From the NCBI RefSeq assembly GCF_024297145.1, contig NZ_JANCTC010000003.1:62001-126000 (forward strand): 64,000 bases of DNA. The letters run 5' to 3'. The number at the start of each line of letters is the position of its first letter. Position 1 is the stretch's first letter. This DNA comes from Mesorhizobium sp. LMG 17147. GTDB lineage: Bacteria > Pseudomonadota > Alphaproteobacteria > Rhizobiales > Rhizobiaceae. Of the stretch, positions 1-20,712 are shown piece by piece. The notes below the pieces were generated by a model. That model was not told the origin of the DNA, ran no database searches, and worked only from the letters and a program-made list of their open reading frames with translations. Both the position numbers and the translations under genes were made by a program.

Positions 1-3381
<3,381 letters not shown>

Positions 3382-3387
3382 GCAAGA

Positions 3388-3418
3388 CGTCCGGTCGCGG
3401 TCTTCCCGCGACCGGACG
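3388..3418 (+). terminator. Strong hairpin after rpoB, possible attenuator
   Basis: A perfect 13-bp stem (3388-3400 pairing with 3406-3418) encloses a TCTTC loop, beginning 7 nt after the rpoB stop. No T-tract follows, so it is not a classical intrinsic terminator. It may reduce read-through into rpoC, stabilise the upstream mRNA or be a processing site. The structure is seen in the sequence; the function is inferred. Confidence 0.55.
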
Positions 3419-3420
3419 CC

Positions 3421-3469
3421 GAGCATGATCCCGAAAAGTGGTTACCGGTTTTCGGCCAAGATCATGCTC
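3421..3469. repeat. Rhizobial palindromic intergenic repeat, copy 1
   Basis: The outer arms GAGCATGATC (3421-3430) and GATCATGCTC (3460-3469) are perfect inverted repeats. Inside them CCGAAAA (3431-3437) pairs with TTTTCGG (3449-3455) around a central ACCGGT. This matches the GCATGATC...GATCATGC palindromes common between genes in Rhizobiales (RIME-like). A second, longer variant lies after rpoA at 28809-28871. It sits inside the rpoB-rpoC transcript and would fold in RNA. Confidence 0.75.
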
Positions 3470-3569
3470 AAACAACAGAGTTTCTTCGGCCGATGGCCGA
3501 TCAAGTCGGCGGGCGTTTGGCCCGCGCTAGATGCAAGGGGTTTTCGAGGACCCCGAAAAGGAGAACGGC

Positions 3570-7766
<4,197 letters not shown>

Positions 7767-7788
7767 GCGCGCAAGAAAGAGAAGATAG

Positions 7789-7813
7789 AAAAGGGGCCCA
7801 AGTGGCCCCTTTT
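7789..7813 (+). terminator. Intrinsic terminator of rpoBC
   Basis: A perfect 10-bp stem AAAAGGGGCC (7789-7798) / GGCCCCTTTT (7804-7813) with a 5-nt loop lies 23 nt after the rpoC stop. The right arm itself ends in four T. It separates rpoBC from the methyltransferase gene. Confidence 0.85.
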
Positions 7814-7851
7814 CGCATTTTGGTTCTCTAATCGGATCGGAGAAGAAAACG

Positions 7852-8517
7852 ATGAGCATGAAGACCTGGGCTTCTGTCGACGACTACATTGTCGAGGCTC
7901 TTTTCGATGCGGATCCCGCCCTCGATGCCGTTCTGGCGGCCAACCATGACCACGGCCTGCCGGCGATCGATGTTTCGCCGGCACAAGGCAAGCTGCTGTC
8001 ACTTCTTGCGCGAATGCAGGGAGCCAAGAAGGTACTCGAAATCGGCACGTTGGGCGGCTACTCGACAATCTGGATGGCGCGAGCGTTGCCCGTGGACGGC
8101 AAGGTCGTGACGCTCGAGCTTGACCCGCACCACGCCAGTGTCGCGCGGTCGAACTTTGAACGCGCAGGGGTGTCGGACCGGGTAGAACTGCGGGTCGGAC
8201 CGGCGCTTCAATCGCTTGCGGCGTTAGCCGCCGAGAATGCCGGGCCGTTCGACTTCATCTTCATCGACGCCGACAAGCCGAACAACCCGCACTATCTGTC
8301 GTGGGCCATGCGTCTTTCGAGGCCGGGGACCGTCATCGTCTGCGACAATGTCATCCGTGACGGCGCGGTGGTGAATGAAGATGGTCGTGACGCCAATGTC
8401 GAAGGGGCACGCGCGGCGTTCTCGTTCATCGGCGGCGACAAGCGTCTGGAAGGCACCGCGATCCAGACTGTTGGCGCCAAGGGCTATGACGGCTTTGCCA
8501 TAGCGATCGTCAATTGA
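7852..8517 (+). CDS. SAM-dependent O-methyltransferase (Methyltransf_3 family)
   Basis: A 221-residue class I methyltransferase of the catechol/caffeoyl-CoA O-methyltransferase type. The SAM-binding glycine motif VLEIGTLGGYSTIWMA lies near residues 62-77, the acidic ribose-binding position TLELD near 85, and FIFIDADKPNN near 137-147 supplies the metal/catechol-side aspartates. The start ATG follows GGAGAAG at the normal distance. It stands alone between the rpoC terminator and a convergent oxidoreductase gene. The substrate cannot be told from sequence. Confidence 0.88.
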   Translation: MSMKTWASVDDYIVEALFDADPALDAVLAANHDHGLPAIDVSPAQGKLLSLLARMQGAKKVLEIGTLGGYSTIWMARALPVDGKVVTLELDPHHASVARSNFERAGVSDRVELRVGPALQSLAALAAENAGPFDFIFIDADKPNNPHYLSWAMRLSRPGTVIVCDNVIRDGAVVNEDGRDANVEGARAAFSFIGGDKRLEGTAIQTVGAKGYDGFAIAIVN

Positions 8518-8532
8518 ACTTGCGCGGTGCGT

Positions 8533-8553
8533 GGCCGGACATGCGATCCGGCC
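8533..8553. terminator. Hairpin between convergent genes
   Basis: GGCCGGA (8533-8539) pairs with TCCGGCC (8547-8553) around a 7-nt loop, in the 48-nt gap between two convergent genes. Neither side has a clear T-tract, so an intrinsic terminator role is only plausible. Confidence 0.4.
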
Positions 8554-8565
8554 GACGCCCGCTGA

Positions 8566-9495
8566 TCAATCGAAAAAAGCTTGCACCACATTGCGCTTGC
8601 CCAGCATGAAGGCGTCGGCGACGTGCTGAAGGGGCGCGAGATCGACGTCGGAGGTACCCGCGCGCACGATCTCGGCAAAGCGCTTGTAAAGCATCGGGTA
8701 TTCCGCTTCCGGCTCCTCGTGAACGACGCGGCCGTCGACGGCGAGCTTCGAGCCGCCGCCGGAAAGCACCATTTTACCCCGGTCCGTCTCGGCCAGGATG
8801 TCCCAGCTCTGCGGGCCGGTCTGAAGCCAGTCGAGTTCCATCGTCACCGGCAATCCATCCGAGGTGCGGAAGGTGACGTGGGCTGCGACCGGGGATGCAC
8901 GGTTCTCCGGAAAATCGAGCTCTGCCGAACTGATGAACATTGGCGGCAGGATGTGGGTGGCGATCGACAGTGCGTTGATGCCGGGATCGAAGACGCCAAA
9001 GCCGCCCGGTGCCCAGATCCATTCCTGATTCGGATGCCAGCGGCGGACATCTTCCTTCCAGATGATAGCGGCCGATCTGATTTTGGTTGAACGGAGGAAA
9101 GCGCGAGCGGCCTCGACAGCCGGCGCATAGCGTGAATGCCAACTGGCGAACAGACAGACGCCGTTCGCTGCCGCCAGCGCCTTCAGGTCCTCGACCTCGC
9201 TGACGGTCGCGCCCGGCGGCTTTTCCAGGAAGACATGCTTTTTCGCCACCAGCGCCGTGCGTGCGGCGTCATAACGGAACTGCGGCGGCATGCACAGCGA
9301 CACCGCCTCGAGCTCCGGCACCGCGTCGAGCATCGCCTCGATCGTCGGGAAATTCGGGATGTCTTCGACTTTGCCGTGACGGCTCGCTGCGGCGACCAGG
9401 CGATAATCCTGGTCCTTCGCCAAGGCCGGCAGGTGCTGGTCGCGGACGATCTTTCCCACGCCGACGATGCCGAGCTTGATGGGATTAGAGGACAT
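8566..9495 (-). CDS. Gfo/Idh/MocA family NAD(P)-dependent oxidoreductase
   Basis: A 309-residue sugar-type dehydrogenase. The N-terminal Rossmann motif GIVGVGKIVRDQHLPAL is at residues 9-25, and the family lysine motif EKPPGATVSEVEDL is near residues 95-108. The C-terminal half fits the GFO_IDH_MocA alpha/beta domain (GFGVFDPGINALSI). The composition is reminiscent of D-galactose 1-dehydrogenases of Azospirillum and rhizobia, but the substrate is an inference. It is convergent with the methyltransferase and on the strand opposite to the surrounding RNA polymerase and ribosomal genes. Confidence 0.85.
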   Translation of the reverse strand: MSSNPIKLGIVGVGKIVRDQHLPALAKDQDYRLVAAASRHGKVEDIPNFPTIEAMLDAVPELEAVSLCMPPQFRYDAARTALVAKKHVFLEKPPGATVSEVEDLKALAAANGVCLFASWHSRYAPAVEAARAFLRSTKIRSAAIIWKEDVRRWHPNQEWIWAPGGFGVFDPGINALSIATHILPPMFISSAELDFPENRASPVAAHVTFRTSDGLPVTMELDWLQTGPQSWDILAETDRGKMVLSGGGSKLAVDGRVVHEEPEAEYPMLYKRFAEIVRAGTSDVDLAPLQHVADAFMLGKRNVVQAFFD

Positions 9496-9618
9496 GGGAG
9501 CTCCGCAGGTTGAGTGTGCTTGGTTTTACCGGAGGTCGCTTCTTAGCAGAGAACTTGGGTCGGGCAAGTCGCCGGGCTTTTGTCGCCGGCCGTGAGATCG
9601 ACCGCGATTCAGATCTCT

Positions 9619-9939
9619 TCAGATCGGCACATCGAAGGTCACGATCGACACTTCGCCTTCGAGCGCGCCCTGATAGGCGGACAGATGCGGCTCCTCGTCG
9701 GGCACGCCGTCCAGGTCACCGATTTGGTCGAGCTCGGCCTCGGCGTAACCTTCCGCGGCAAGTGATTCGAGAGCGCGGCGCACCGCCGAATCGTCGTCCG
9801 GGGCGACCAGCATCACATGCACGCCTTCCGGCTTGCCGCCTTTGCGCTTCCACACCCGACCGGTAATAATGGTGACCGGGCGCTCCTCATTGTCATTCAC
9901 GGGTTCGTACCTCCGGGCGAGGGGTTTTGGGCTGTTCAT
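9619..9939 (-). CDS. Conserved hypothetical protein, 106 aa
   Basis: A small acidic protein with no recognised domain. I place the start at 9939 (MNSPKPLARRYEPVNDNEER), preceded by AAAGGCGGC on the minus strand; an upstream in-frame extension is basic, unlike the rest, and is probably non-coding. The core TGRVWKRKGGKPEGVHVMLVAP followed by SAVRRALESLAAEGYAEAEL suggests a small alpha/beta fold with conserved spacing. No signal peptide or membrane segment is seen. It lies 123 nt from the oxidoreductase start and diverges from the str operon. Confidence 0.6.
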   Translation of the reverse strand: MNSPKPLARRYEPVNDNEERPVTIITGRVWKRKGGKPEGVHVMLVAPDDDSAVRRALESLAAEGYAEAELDQIGDLDGVPDEEPHLSAYQGALEGEVSIVTFDVPI

Positions 9940-10362
9940 GCCGCCTTTTCGCACGAAGCACGGCGTGGAAACAGCCGCAAGTCGGTCACTTTCTGCCTTC
10001 CCCTTGAAAAACGGCGCAAGAAAATTACATGCGTTTCTCGCATGGCTGCCAAACCTCGGGTTTAGCGCAATATTTGCCGCTCCGGGGTTGACGGACAGTG
10101 GCCACACGAGTAGAAGCCGCCCAGTCAGAACCGATGTGAGGCTCTCGCTTCCGAAGCGACACGCTTTGGAGTTTGCCTCAAACAGGGTTCGTTTTACGAG
10201 CGAAAAGACATTTCCGGCGTGCATGAAGCGGCTTCCGCTTCCTCTGCCATTTGTTCGGGCAAGACCGCGAGGCGCGGTTTGTGGCCCGAATTTGCGTATG
10301 GAAATGACGCTTTGAGCGGCCCTGACCGGGCAAGACACGGAATTGAGAGACAAGAGGGTTTA
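9940..10362 (+). promoter_or_regulatory. Upstream region of the str operon
   Basis: These 423 nt between the divergent hypothetical gene and rpsL hold no credible gene on either strand. They must carry a promoter for rpsL because the preceding genes face the other way. One weak candidate is TTGAAA (10004-10009), 16 nt, TACATG (10026-10031), followed by a short CATGCG/CGCATG hairpin. That choice is tentative: the candidate is about 330 nt from rpsL and others cannot be excluded. A GAGGG ribosome site precedes the rpsL ATG. Confidence 0.4.
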
Positions 10363-10734
10363 ATGCCTACCGTCAACCAGCTGATCCGCAAGCCGCGCAT
10401 TGCGCCGGTGAAGCGCAACAAGGTCCCGGCCATGCAGCAGAACCCGCAGAAGCGGGGCGTCTGCACGCGCGTCTACACCACGACGCCGAAGAAGCCGAAC
10501 TCGGCGCTGCGCAAGGTGGCCAAGATCCGTCTGACCAATGGTTTTGAAGTGATCGGTTACATCCCCGGCGAAGGCCACAACCTTCAGGAACACTCGGTGG
10601 TGATGATCCGCGGCGGCCGCGTCAAAGATCTTCCGGGCGTCCGTTACCACATCATCCGCGGCGTGCTCGACACGCAAGGCGTGAAGAACCGCAAGCAGCG
10701 CCGTTCGAAATACGGCGCCAAGCGTCCGAAGTGA
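10363..10734 (+). CDS. rpsL: 30S ribosomal protein S12
   Basis: S12 of the small-subunit decoding centre, 123 residues as expected. The start is the ATG of [12 protein letters not shown] after GAGGG. The conserved [14 protein letters not shown] and [24 protein letters not shown] are present; Lys43 and Lys88, where changes give streptomycin resistance, are wild type. It is the first gene of the str operon rpsL-rpsG-fusA-tuf. Confidence 0.98.
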   Translation: MPTVNQLIRKPRIAPVKRNKVPAMQQNPQKRGVCTRVYTTTPKKPNSALRKVAKIRLTNGFEVIGYIPGEGHNLQEHSVVMIRGGRVKDLPGVRYHIIRGVLDTQGVKNRKQRRSKYGAKRPK

Positions 10735-10807
10735 CCGAAGCGTAGCCAAGGTCGTTCCGGACGGCGTCAAGCGACGATCCGGGATCCAGGCCACCGCGTA
10801 GAATTGA

Positions 10808-11290
<483 letters not shown>

Positions 11291-11320
11291 AGCGCGAACG
11301 AGACTGAAGAGGCACCTCCC

Positions 11321-13411
<2,091 letters not shown>

Positions 13412-13477
13412 CTCGAACGAGTTGCACCAGTAACTTAATTCAAGGCCCGCACGGGCTGGCAGGAATGGAGAGATCAC

Positions 13478-14653
<1,176 letters not shown>

Positions 14654-14716
14654 TTTGGACTTAAACCGATCTGTCGCGGGCGCTGCCCGCGCCGCGCCAG
14701 AACAAGGAAGTGACGC

Positions 14717-15025
14717 ATGAACGGACAGAATATCCGCATCCGCCTGAAGGCGTTTGATCACCGGGTGCTCGACGCCTCGACACGGGAAATCGTGTCGACC
14801 GCCAAGCGCACCGGCGCCAACGTCCGCGGCCCAATTCCGCTGCCGACGCGGATCGAAAAGTTCACGGTCAACCGGTCGCCTCACGTCGACAAGAAGAGCC
14901 GCGAGCAGTTCGAGATGCGCACGCACAAGCGTCTGCTCGACATCGTCGACCCGACCCCGCAGACGGTCGATGCTTTGATGAAGCTCGACCTGGCCGCCGG
15001 TGTCGACGTCGAGATCAAGCTCTAA
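14717..15025 (+). CDS. rpsJ: 30S ribosomal protein S10
   Basis: S10 (NusE), 102 residues, a 30S head protein that also joins NusB in transcription antitermination. It begins [15 protein letters not shown] and includes [19 protein letters not shown]. It follows tuf by 63 nt and precedes rplC by 96 nt. That latter spacer contains a small GGGGC/GCCCC hairpin (15080-15093) of unknown use. Confidence 0.98.
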   Translation: MNGQNIRIRLKAFDHRVLDASTREIVSTAKRTGANVRGPIPLPTRIEKFTVNRSPHVDKKSREQFEMRTHKRLLDIVDPTPQTVDALMKLDLAAGVDVEIKL

Positions 15026-15121
15026 GGAACCAGAGGTCAGCGGGGCGACCCGGAACTCTGACGGAACAAGAGGCGTGGAGGGGCGACAGCCCCGACAGGG
15101 AACTCTAAAGGAATTGAACCG

Positions 15122-15850
15122 ATGCGTTCAGGTGTGATTGCAAAGAAGGTGGGAATGACCCGCATCTACAACGATGCCGGGGAACATGTTCCCGTCACTG
15201 TTCTCCAGATGGAGAACTGCCAGGTCGTGGCGCAGCGCACGCAGGAGAAGAACGGCTATACCGCCGTCCAGCTCGGCGTTGGCCTTGCCAAGGTGAAGAA
15301 CACGTCGAAGGCGATGCGCGGCCATTTCGCGTCCGCTTCCGTCGAGCCTAAGGCCAAGGTTGCCGAGTTCCGCGTCTCCGCCGACAACATGATCGATGTC
15401 GGCGCCGAGATCACCGTCGAGCATTTCGTCGTCGGCCAGAAGGTCGATGTGACGGGAACCACGATCGGCAAGGGTTTCCAGGGCGTCATCAAGCGGCACC
15501 ACATGGGTGGCGGCCGCGCCACGCACGGCAACTCGGTGTCGCACCGTACACACGGTTCGACCGGCCAGCGCCAGGATCCGGGCAAGGTGTTCAAGGGCAA
15601 GCATATGGCCGGCCACATGGGTGACACCCGCGTCACCACGCAGAATGTCGAGGTCGTCTCGACCGACGCCGATCGTGGCCTGATCCTGATCCGCGGTGCG
15701 GTCCCGGGTTCGAAGGGTGCATGGATCCTGGTCCGCGATGCGGCCAAGGTTGCGCTTCCGGCCAATGCGCCGAAGCCCGCCGCGATCCGCGCCGTTGCAA
15801 CCGATGGTGCCGCCAAGAACGAGGCCCCGGCCACAGAGGGAGCGGAATAA
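15122..15850 (+). CDS. rplC: 50S ribosomal protein L3
   Basis: L3, an early 50S assembly protein, 242 residues, with the alphaproteobacterial alanine-rich C-terminal tail. The loop that reaches the peptidyl-transferase centre reads [19 protein letters not shown] followed by [16 protein letters not shown]. Its TAA shares one base with the rplD start, implying coupled translation. Confidence 0.98.
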   Translation: MRSGVIAKKVGMTRIYNDAGEHVPVTVLQMENCQVVAQRTQEKNGYTAVQLGVGLAKVKNTSKAMRGHFASASVEPKAKVAEFRVSADNMIDVGAEITVEHFVVGQKVDVTGTTIGKGFQGVIKRHHMGGGRATHGNSVSHRTHGSTGQRQDPGKVFKGKHMAGHMGDTRVTTQNVEVVSTDADRGLILIRGAVPGSKGAWILVRDAAKVALPANAPKPAAIRAVATDGAAKNEAPATEGAE

Positions 15851-16470
15851 TGGACCTCAAGATTACAACGCTTGGCGGCAAGGACGCCGGCAAGCTGAAG
15901 CTCTCCGAAGAGATTTTCGGCCTTGATCCGCGCGAGGACATCCTGCAGCGCGTCGTGCGCTGGCAGCTCGCCAAGAAGCAGCAGGGCACGCACAAGGCCA
16001 AGGGCCGCGCGGAAATCGCCCGCACCGGCGCCAAGATGTACAAGCAGAAGGGTACCGGCCGCGCCCGTCACCATTCGGCTCGCGCTCCGCAGTTCCGCGG
16101 CGGCGGCAAGGCCCACGGCCCGGTCGTGCGCAGCCACGAGCACGATCTGCCGAAGAAGGTGCGTGCGCTCGGTCTCAAGCATGCGCTTTCGGCCAAGGCC
16201 AAAAGCGCGTCGATCATCATCATCGACGAGCTGAAGCTGACCGAGGCCAAGACCAAGGCACTGATCGCGAATTTCGCGACGCTGGGCCTGAGCAACGCCC
16301 TGGTGATCGGCGGCGCCGAGCTTGACAAGAATTTCAAGCTGGCGGCGACCAACATCCCGAACATCGACGTGCTGCCCATCCAGGGCATCAACGTCTACGA
16401 CATTCTGCGCCGCGGCACGCTGGTCCTTTCCAAGGCCGCCGTCGAGGCTCTCGAGGAGCGCTTCAAATGA
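15850..16470 (+). CDS. rplD: 50S ribosomal protein L4
   Basis: L4, 206 residues, beginning [20 protein letters not shown] at the ATG that overlaps the rplC stop (TAATG). The upstream in-frame region is rplC read in another frame and is not coding. The tunnel loop ([20 protein letters not shown]) is present. In enterobacteria L4 regulates the S10 operon; no matching leader is obvious here. It overlaps rplW by 4 nt. Confidence 0.98.
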   Translation: MDLKITTLGGKDAGKLKLSEEIFGLDPREDILQRVVRWQLAKKQQGTHKAKGRAEIARTGAKMYKQKGTGRARHHSARAPQFRGGGKAHGPVVRSHEHDLPKKVRALGLKHALSAKAKSASIIIIDELKLTEAKTKALIANFATLGLSNALVIGGAELDKNFKLAATNIPNIDVLPIQGINVYDILRRGTLVLSKAAVEALEERFK

Positions 16471-16760
16471 CCGACCTTCGTCACTACGACGTGATCGTCT
16501 CGCCGGCGATCACCGAAAAGTCGACCATGGCTTCCGAGCAGAACCAGGTCGTCTTCAATGTCGCCAAGAAGGCGTCGAAGCCGGAAATCAAGGCCGCCGT
16601 CGAAGCGCTGTTCGGCGTCAAGGTGATGGCCGTGAACACGCTTGTCCGCAAGGGCAAGATCAAGCGCTTCCGCGGCACGATCGGCCGCCAGAGCGACGTC
16701 AAGAAGGCGGTTGTGACGCTGGCCGACGGCCAGTCGATCGACGTCGCGACGGGTCTCTGA
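16467..16760 (+). CDS. rplW: 50S ribosomal protein L23
   Basis: L23, 97 residues, at the tunnel exit where trigger factor and SRP dock. It reads [15 protein letters not shown] at the start and [19 protein letters not shown] later, both standard. The start ATGA overlaps the rplD stop. Confidence 0.98.
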   Translation: MTDLRHYDVIVSPAITEKSTMASEQNQVVFNVAKKASKPEIKAAVEALFGVKVMAVNTLVRKGKIKRFRGTIGRQSDVKKAVVTLADGQSIDVATGL

Positions 16761-16782
16761 GCAAGGTCGCGAGGACAGAACA

Positions 16783-17616
16783 ATGGCACTGAAAAAATTC
16801 AACCCGGTAACGCCGAGCACCCGTCAGCTGGTCATCGTCGACCGCTCGGGCCTCTACAAGGGCAAGCCCGTCAAGGGCCTGACCGAAGGCCTGACCAAGT
16901 CGGGCGGCCGCAACAATTACGGCCGCATCACGGCCCGCTTCATCGGCGGTGGTCACAAGCGCACCTACCGCATCATCGACTTCAAGCGCCGCAAGTTCGA
17001 CGTCGTCGGTACGGTTGAGCGTATCGAGTACGATCCGAACCGCACCGCCTTCATCGCGCTGATCAAGTACGACGATGGCGAGCTGTCCTACATCATCGCC
17101 CCGCAGCGTCTGGCTCCCGGCGACAAGATCGTGGCCGGTGAATCGGTCGACGTGAAGCCGGGCAACGCGATGCCGCTGGCCTCGATGCCGGTCGGCACGA
17201 TCGTCCATAATATCGAGCTGAAGCCCGGCAAGGGCGCTCAGGTCGCCCGTTCGGCCGGTGGCTATGGCCAGCTCGTCGGCCGCGACCAGGGAATGGCGAT
17301 CCTGCGCCTCAATTCGGGCGAGCAGCGTGTCGTCCACGGCTCCTGCATGGCCACTGTCGGTGCCGTGTCCAACCCGGACCACGGTAACATCAATGACGGC
17401 AAGGCTGGCCGCACCGTGTGGCGTGGCAAACGTCCGCACAATCGCGGCGTGACCATGAACCCGGTCGACCATCCGCATGGCGGCGGCGAAGGCCGCACCT
17501 CGGGTGGCCGCCATCCGGTTTCGCCCTGGGGCAAGCCGACCAAGGGCAAGAAGACGCGGTCCAACAAGGCGACCGACAAGTTCATCCTGCGCTCGCGCCA
17601 TCAGCGCAAGAGCTAA
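16783..17616 (+). CDS. rplB: 50S ribosomal protein L2
   Basis: L2, 277 residues, needed for subunit joining and peptidyl transfer. It has [20 protein letters not shown], the [12 protein letters not shown] block, and the C-terminal [20 protein letters not shown] containing the essential histidine. The gap to rplW is 22 nt. Confidence 0.98.
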   Translation: MALKKFNPVTPSTRQLVIVDRSGLYKGKPVKGLTEGLTKSGGRNNYGRITARFIGGGHKRTYRIIDFKRRKFDVVGTVERIEYDPNRTAFIALIKYDDGELSYIIAPQRLAPGDKIVAGESVDVKPGNAMPLASMPVGTIVHNIELKPGKGAQVARSAGGYGQLVGRDQGMAILRLNSGEQRVVHGSCMATVGAVSNPDHGNINDGKAGRTVWRGKRPHNRGVTMNPVDHPHGGGEGRTSGGRHPVSPWGKPTKGKKTRSNKATDKFILRSRHQRKS

Positions 17617-17632
17617 GAAGAGGTAACGCCAA

Positions 17633-17911
17633 GTGACTCGTTCGATTTGGAAAGGCCCCTTCATCGACGGCTACCTTCTGAAGAAGGTGGACAAGGTTCG
17701 TGAAGGTGGTCGCAATGAGGTGATCAAGATGTGGAGCCGCCGCTCCACCATCCTGCCGCAGTTCGTCGGCTTCACCTTCGGTGTCTACAACGGCCAGAAA
17801 CACGTTCCCGTTTCGGTGAACGAGGACATGGTCGGTCACAAGTTCGGTGAATTCGCTCCGACCCGGACCTATTACGGTCACGGCGCGGATAAGAAGGCGA
17901 AGAGGAAATAA
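17633..17911 (+). CDS. rpsS: 30S ribosomal protein S19 (GTG start)
   Basis: S19, 92 residues, 30S head. The reading frame starts with GTG ([14 protein letters not shown]), preceded by AAGAGG at a good distance; no in-frame ATG occurs before the conserved N-terminus. The C-terminus [20 protein letters not shown] is typical. Confidence 0.97.
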   Translation: MTRSIWKGPFIDGYLLKKVDKVREGGRNEVIKMWSRRSTILPQFVGFTFGVYNGQKHVPVSVNEDMVGHKFGEFAPTRTYYGHGADKKAKRK

Positions 17912-17913
17912 TC

Positions 17914-18303
17914 ATGGGCAAGGCCAAAGCTCCGCGCAGGCTTGCTGACAACGAAGCGCGCGCCGTGTTGCGCACGATCCGTATCAGCCCGCAGAAGCTG
18001 AACCTGGTTGCCGCGCTGATCCGCGGCAAGAAGGTCGCGACAGCGCTTTCCGACCTCGAATTCTCGGCCAAGCGGATTTCCGGCACGGTCAAGAAGACGC
18101 TGGAATCGGCGATCGCCAACGCGGAAAACAACCACGACCTCGACGTCGACGCGCTGATCGTGGCGGAAGCCTATGTCGGCAAGTCGATTGTCATGAAGCG
18201 GTTCCATGCCCGTGGCCGTGGTCGCGCCAGCCGTATCGAGAAGCCGTTCTCGCACCTCACGATCGTCGTTCGTGAAGTCGAAGAAAAAGGGGAGGCCGCA
18301 TAA
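17914..18303 (+). CDS. rplV: 50S ribosomal protein L22
   Basis: L22, 129 residues, lining the exit tunnel. It contains [22 protein letters not shown] and the beta-hairpin tip [20 protein letters not shown]. It starts 2 nt after rpsS stops, and its TAA overlaps the rpsC ATG by one base. Confidence 0.98.
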   Translation: MGKAKAPRRLADNEARAVLRTIRISPQKLNLVAALIRGKKVATALSDLEFSAKRISGTVKKTLESAIANAENNHDLDVDALIVAEAYVGKSIVMKRFHARGRGRASRIEKPFSHLTIVVREVEEKGEAA

Positions 18304-19028
18304 TGGGCCAGAAAGTCAATCCGATCGGTCTGCGTCTCGGCATCAACCGCACCTGGGATTCGCGCTGGTTCGCGAACACCGGCGAGTACGGCAAGCTGCT
18401 GCACGAGGACATCAAGATCCGCAAATATCTTGAGAAGGAACTCAAGCAGGCTGCGATCTCGAAGGTCGTGATCGAGCGTCCGCACAAGAAGTGCCGCGTC
18501 ACCATCCATGCGGCGCGTCCGGGCCTGATCATCGGCAAGAAGGGCGCCGACATCGAGAAGCTTCGCAAGAAGCTGATGGAGATGACCAAGTCCGAGACGC
18601 ATCTGAATATCGTCGAAGTGCGCAAGCCGGAGATCGACGCGACCCTGGTCGCCCAGTCGATCGCCCAGCAGCTCGAGCGCCGCATCGCGTTCCGCCGCGC
18701 CATGAAGCGCGCCGTCCAGTCGGCGATGCGCCTCGGTGCCGAAGGCATCCGCATCAACTGCGCCGGCCGTCTCGGCGGCGCCGAGATCGCGCGCATGGAA
18801 TGGTATCGCGAAGGCCGCGTGCCGCTGCATACGTTGCGCGCCGACGTCGACTACGGCACGGCCGAGGCGAATACGGCCTACGGCATCTGTGGCGTCAAGG
18901 TATGGGTGTTCAAGGGCGAAATCCTTGAGCACGACCCGATGGCTTCGGAGCGCCGCGCCACCGAGGGCGATCATGCGCATGGCGGTGGTGGTGAGCGCGA
19001 ACGCGGTCGCCGTCGCGAAAACGCGTAA
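18303..19028 (+). CDS. rpsC: 30S ribosomal protein S3
   Basis: S3, 241 residues, at the mRNA entry channel. The KH-domain signature [20 protein letters not shown] lies near residues 75-95 and [14 protein letters not shown] near 160-173. The C-terminus is an Arg/Gly/Glu/His-rich tail usual in this group. Confidence 0.98.
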   Translation: MGQKVNPIGLRLGINRTWDSRWFANTGEYGKLLHEDIKIRKYLEKELKQAAISKVVIERPHKKCRVTIHAARPGLIIGKKGADIEKLRKKLMEMTKSETHLNIVEVRKPEIDATLVAQSIAQQLERRIAFRRAMKRAVQSAMRLGAEGIRINCAGRLGGAEIARMEWYREGRVPLHTLRADVDYGTAEANTAYGICGVKVWVFKGEILEHDPMASERRATEGDHAHGGGGERERGRRRENA

Positions 19029-19055
19029 GACAGTCAGGAATTTGGAGTTAGAACG

Positions 19056-19469
19056 ATGCTGCAGCCAAAGCGCACAAAGTTCCGCAAGCAGTTCAAGGGC
19101 CGCATCCACGGTACCGCCAAGGGCGGCACCAACCTGGATTTCGGTGGTTTCGGGCTGAAGGCGCTTGAGCCGAACCGCGTCACCGCGCGCGAGATCGAGG
19201 CGGCCCGCCGCGCGATCACCCGCGAGATGAAGCGCGCCGGCCGGGTGTGGATCCGTATCTTCCCGGACGTGCCGGTTACGTCGAAGCCGACTGAAGTCCG
19301 TATGGGTAAGGGCAAGGGCGCCGTCGACTACTGGGCGGCACGCGTCAAGCCGGGTCGCATCATGTTCGAGATCGACGGCGTCAACGAAGAAACCGCCCGT
19401 GAGGCGCTGCGTCTCGGCGCGGCCAAGCTCTCGGTCAGGACGCGCTTCGTACAGCGCATCGCAGAATAA
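19056..19469 (+). CDS. rplP: 50S ribosomal protein L16
   Basis: L16, 137 residues, in the A-site region of the 50S subunit. It begins [19 protein letters not shown] and includes [20 protein letters not shown]. The gap to rpsC is 27 nt. Confidence 0.98.
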   Translation: MLQPKRTKFRKQFKGRIHGTAKGGTNLDFGGFGLKALEPNRVTAREIEAARRAITREMKRAGRVWIRIFPDVPVTSKPTEVRMGKGKGAVDYWAARVKPGRIMFEIDGVNEETAREALRLGAAKLSVRTRFVQRIAE

Positions 19470-19482
19470 GGACGGGCTGATC

Positions 19483-19683
19483 ATGAAAGCCGAAGACATC
19501 CGGACCAAGACCCAGGACCAGCTGACCGACGACCTGGCCAGCCTGAAGAAGGAGCAGTTCAACCTGCGCTTCCAGAAGGCCACCGGCCAGCTTGAGAAGA
19601 CCGCGCGCGTGAGGCAGGTCCGCAAGGACATTGCGCGTATCAAGACCATCGCTGCGGAAAAGTCCGCGGCCAAGAAGGCTTAA
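19483..19683 (+). CDS. rpmC: 50S ribosomal protein L29
   Basis: L29, 66 residues, beginning [22 protein letters not shown] start it at 19483, 13 nt after the rplP stop; the longer in-frame opening overlaps rplP and is not coding. The helix [20 protein letters not shown] is the family signature. Confidence 0.97.
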   Translation: MKAEDIRTKTQDQLTDDLASLKKEQFNLRFQKATGQLEKTARVRQVRKDIARIKTIAAEKSAAKKA

Positions 19684-19694
19684 GGACGAAAACC

Positions 19695-19934
19695 ATGCCA
19701 AAGCGCATTCTGCAGGGCACCGTCGTCAGCGACAAGAACGAGAAGACGGTTGTCGTCAAGGTCGAACGGCGCTTCACGCATCCCGTGATGAAGAAGACCG
19801 TGCGCATGACCAAGAAGTACAAGGCGCACGACGAGAACAACGCCCACAAGGTCGGCGATCAGGTGTTCATCCAGGAATCGAAGCCGATTTCCAAGGACAA
19901 GCGCTGGGTCGTGGTGTCTTCGGACCAGGCCTGA
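19695..19934 (+). CDS. rpsQ: 30S ribosomal protein S17
   Basis: S17, 79 residues, an OB-fold 16S-binding protein. It begins [20 protein letters not shown] and contains [19 protein letters not shown]. It lies 11 nt after rpmC and ends the S10-type block; rplN follows after 82 nt. Confidence 0.98.
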   Translation: MPKRILQGTVVSDKNEKTVVVKVERRFTHPVMKKTVRMTKKYKAHDENNAHKVGDQVFIQESKPISKDKRWVVVSSDQA

Positions 19935-20016
19935 TCAGGGCAAACGAAACGAATTTTGGACAGACCGGGGAGGGGTGAGAAACCCGTCCCGTTAGAAAAG
20001 AAGAAGGCGGCCAGTC

Positions 20017-20385
20017 ATGATTCAGATGCAAACAAACCTCGACGTCGCGGATAATTCCGGCGCCCGTCGTGTCATGTGCATCAAGGTGCTGGGCGGCTCG
20101 AAGCGGAAATACGCTTCCGTTGGCGACATCATCGTGGTGTCGATCAAGGAAGCCATCCCGCGCGGCCGCGTCAAGAAGGGCGATGTGATGAAGGCGGTCG
20201 TGGTTCGCACGGCCAAGGACATCCGCCGCCCGGACGGCAGCGTGATCCGTTTCGACAAGAACGCAGCCGTTCTCGTCGACAACAAGAAAGAGCCGATTGG
20301 CACGCGTATCTTCGGACCGGTTCCGCGCGAACTCCGCGCCAAGAACCACATGAAGATCATCTCGCTCGCGCCTGAAGTGCTGTAA
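20017..20385 (+). CDS. rplN: 50S ribosomal protein L14
   Basis: L14, 122 residues, first gene of the spc block. It begins [20 protein letters not shown] and has [20 protein letters not shown]. In some bacteria the spc promoter lies just before rplN; the 82-nt spacer here shows no convincing one. Confidence 0.98.
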   Translation: MIQMQTNLDVADNSGARRVMCIKVLGGSKRKYASVGDIIVVSIKEAIPRGRVKKGDVMKAVVVRTAKDIRRPDGSVIRFDKNAAVLVDNKKEPIGTRIFGPVPRELRAKNHMKIISLAPEVL

Positions 20386-20397
20386 GGAGCCGGACCA

Positions 20398-20712
20398 ATG
20401 CAAAAGATTAGAAAAGGCGACAAGGTCGTCGTGCTGGCCGGCAAGGACAAGGGCCGTTCGGGCGAAGTCCTTTCGGTGCAGCCGAAGGACGACACCGCGC
20501 TGGTGCGCGGCGTCAACCTGATTCGTCGTCATCAGAAGCAGTCCCAGTCCCAAGAGGGCGGGATCATCACCAAGGAAGCGCCGATCCAGCTGTCGAACAT
20601 CGCGCTGGCCGACCCCAAGGATGGCAAGCCGACCCGCGTCGGCTTCATCTTCCAGAAGGACGGCAAGAAGGTGCGCGTCGCCAAGCGCTCGGGAGAAGTC
20701 ATCAATGGCTAA
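20398..20712 (+). CDS. rplX: 50S ribosomal protein L24
   Basis: L24, 104 residues, initiator of 50S assembly. The KOW motif [20 protein letters not shown] is at the N-terminus. Its 3' end overlaps the rplE start by 8 nt. Confidence 0.98.
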   Translation: MQKIRKGDKVVVLAGKDKGRSGEVLSVQPKDDTALVRGVNLIRRHQKQSQSQEGGIITKEAPIQLSNIALADPKDGKPTRVGFIFQKDGKKVRVAKRSGEVING

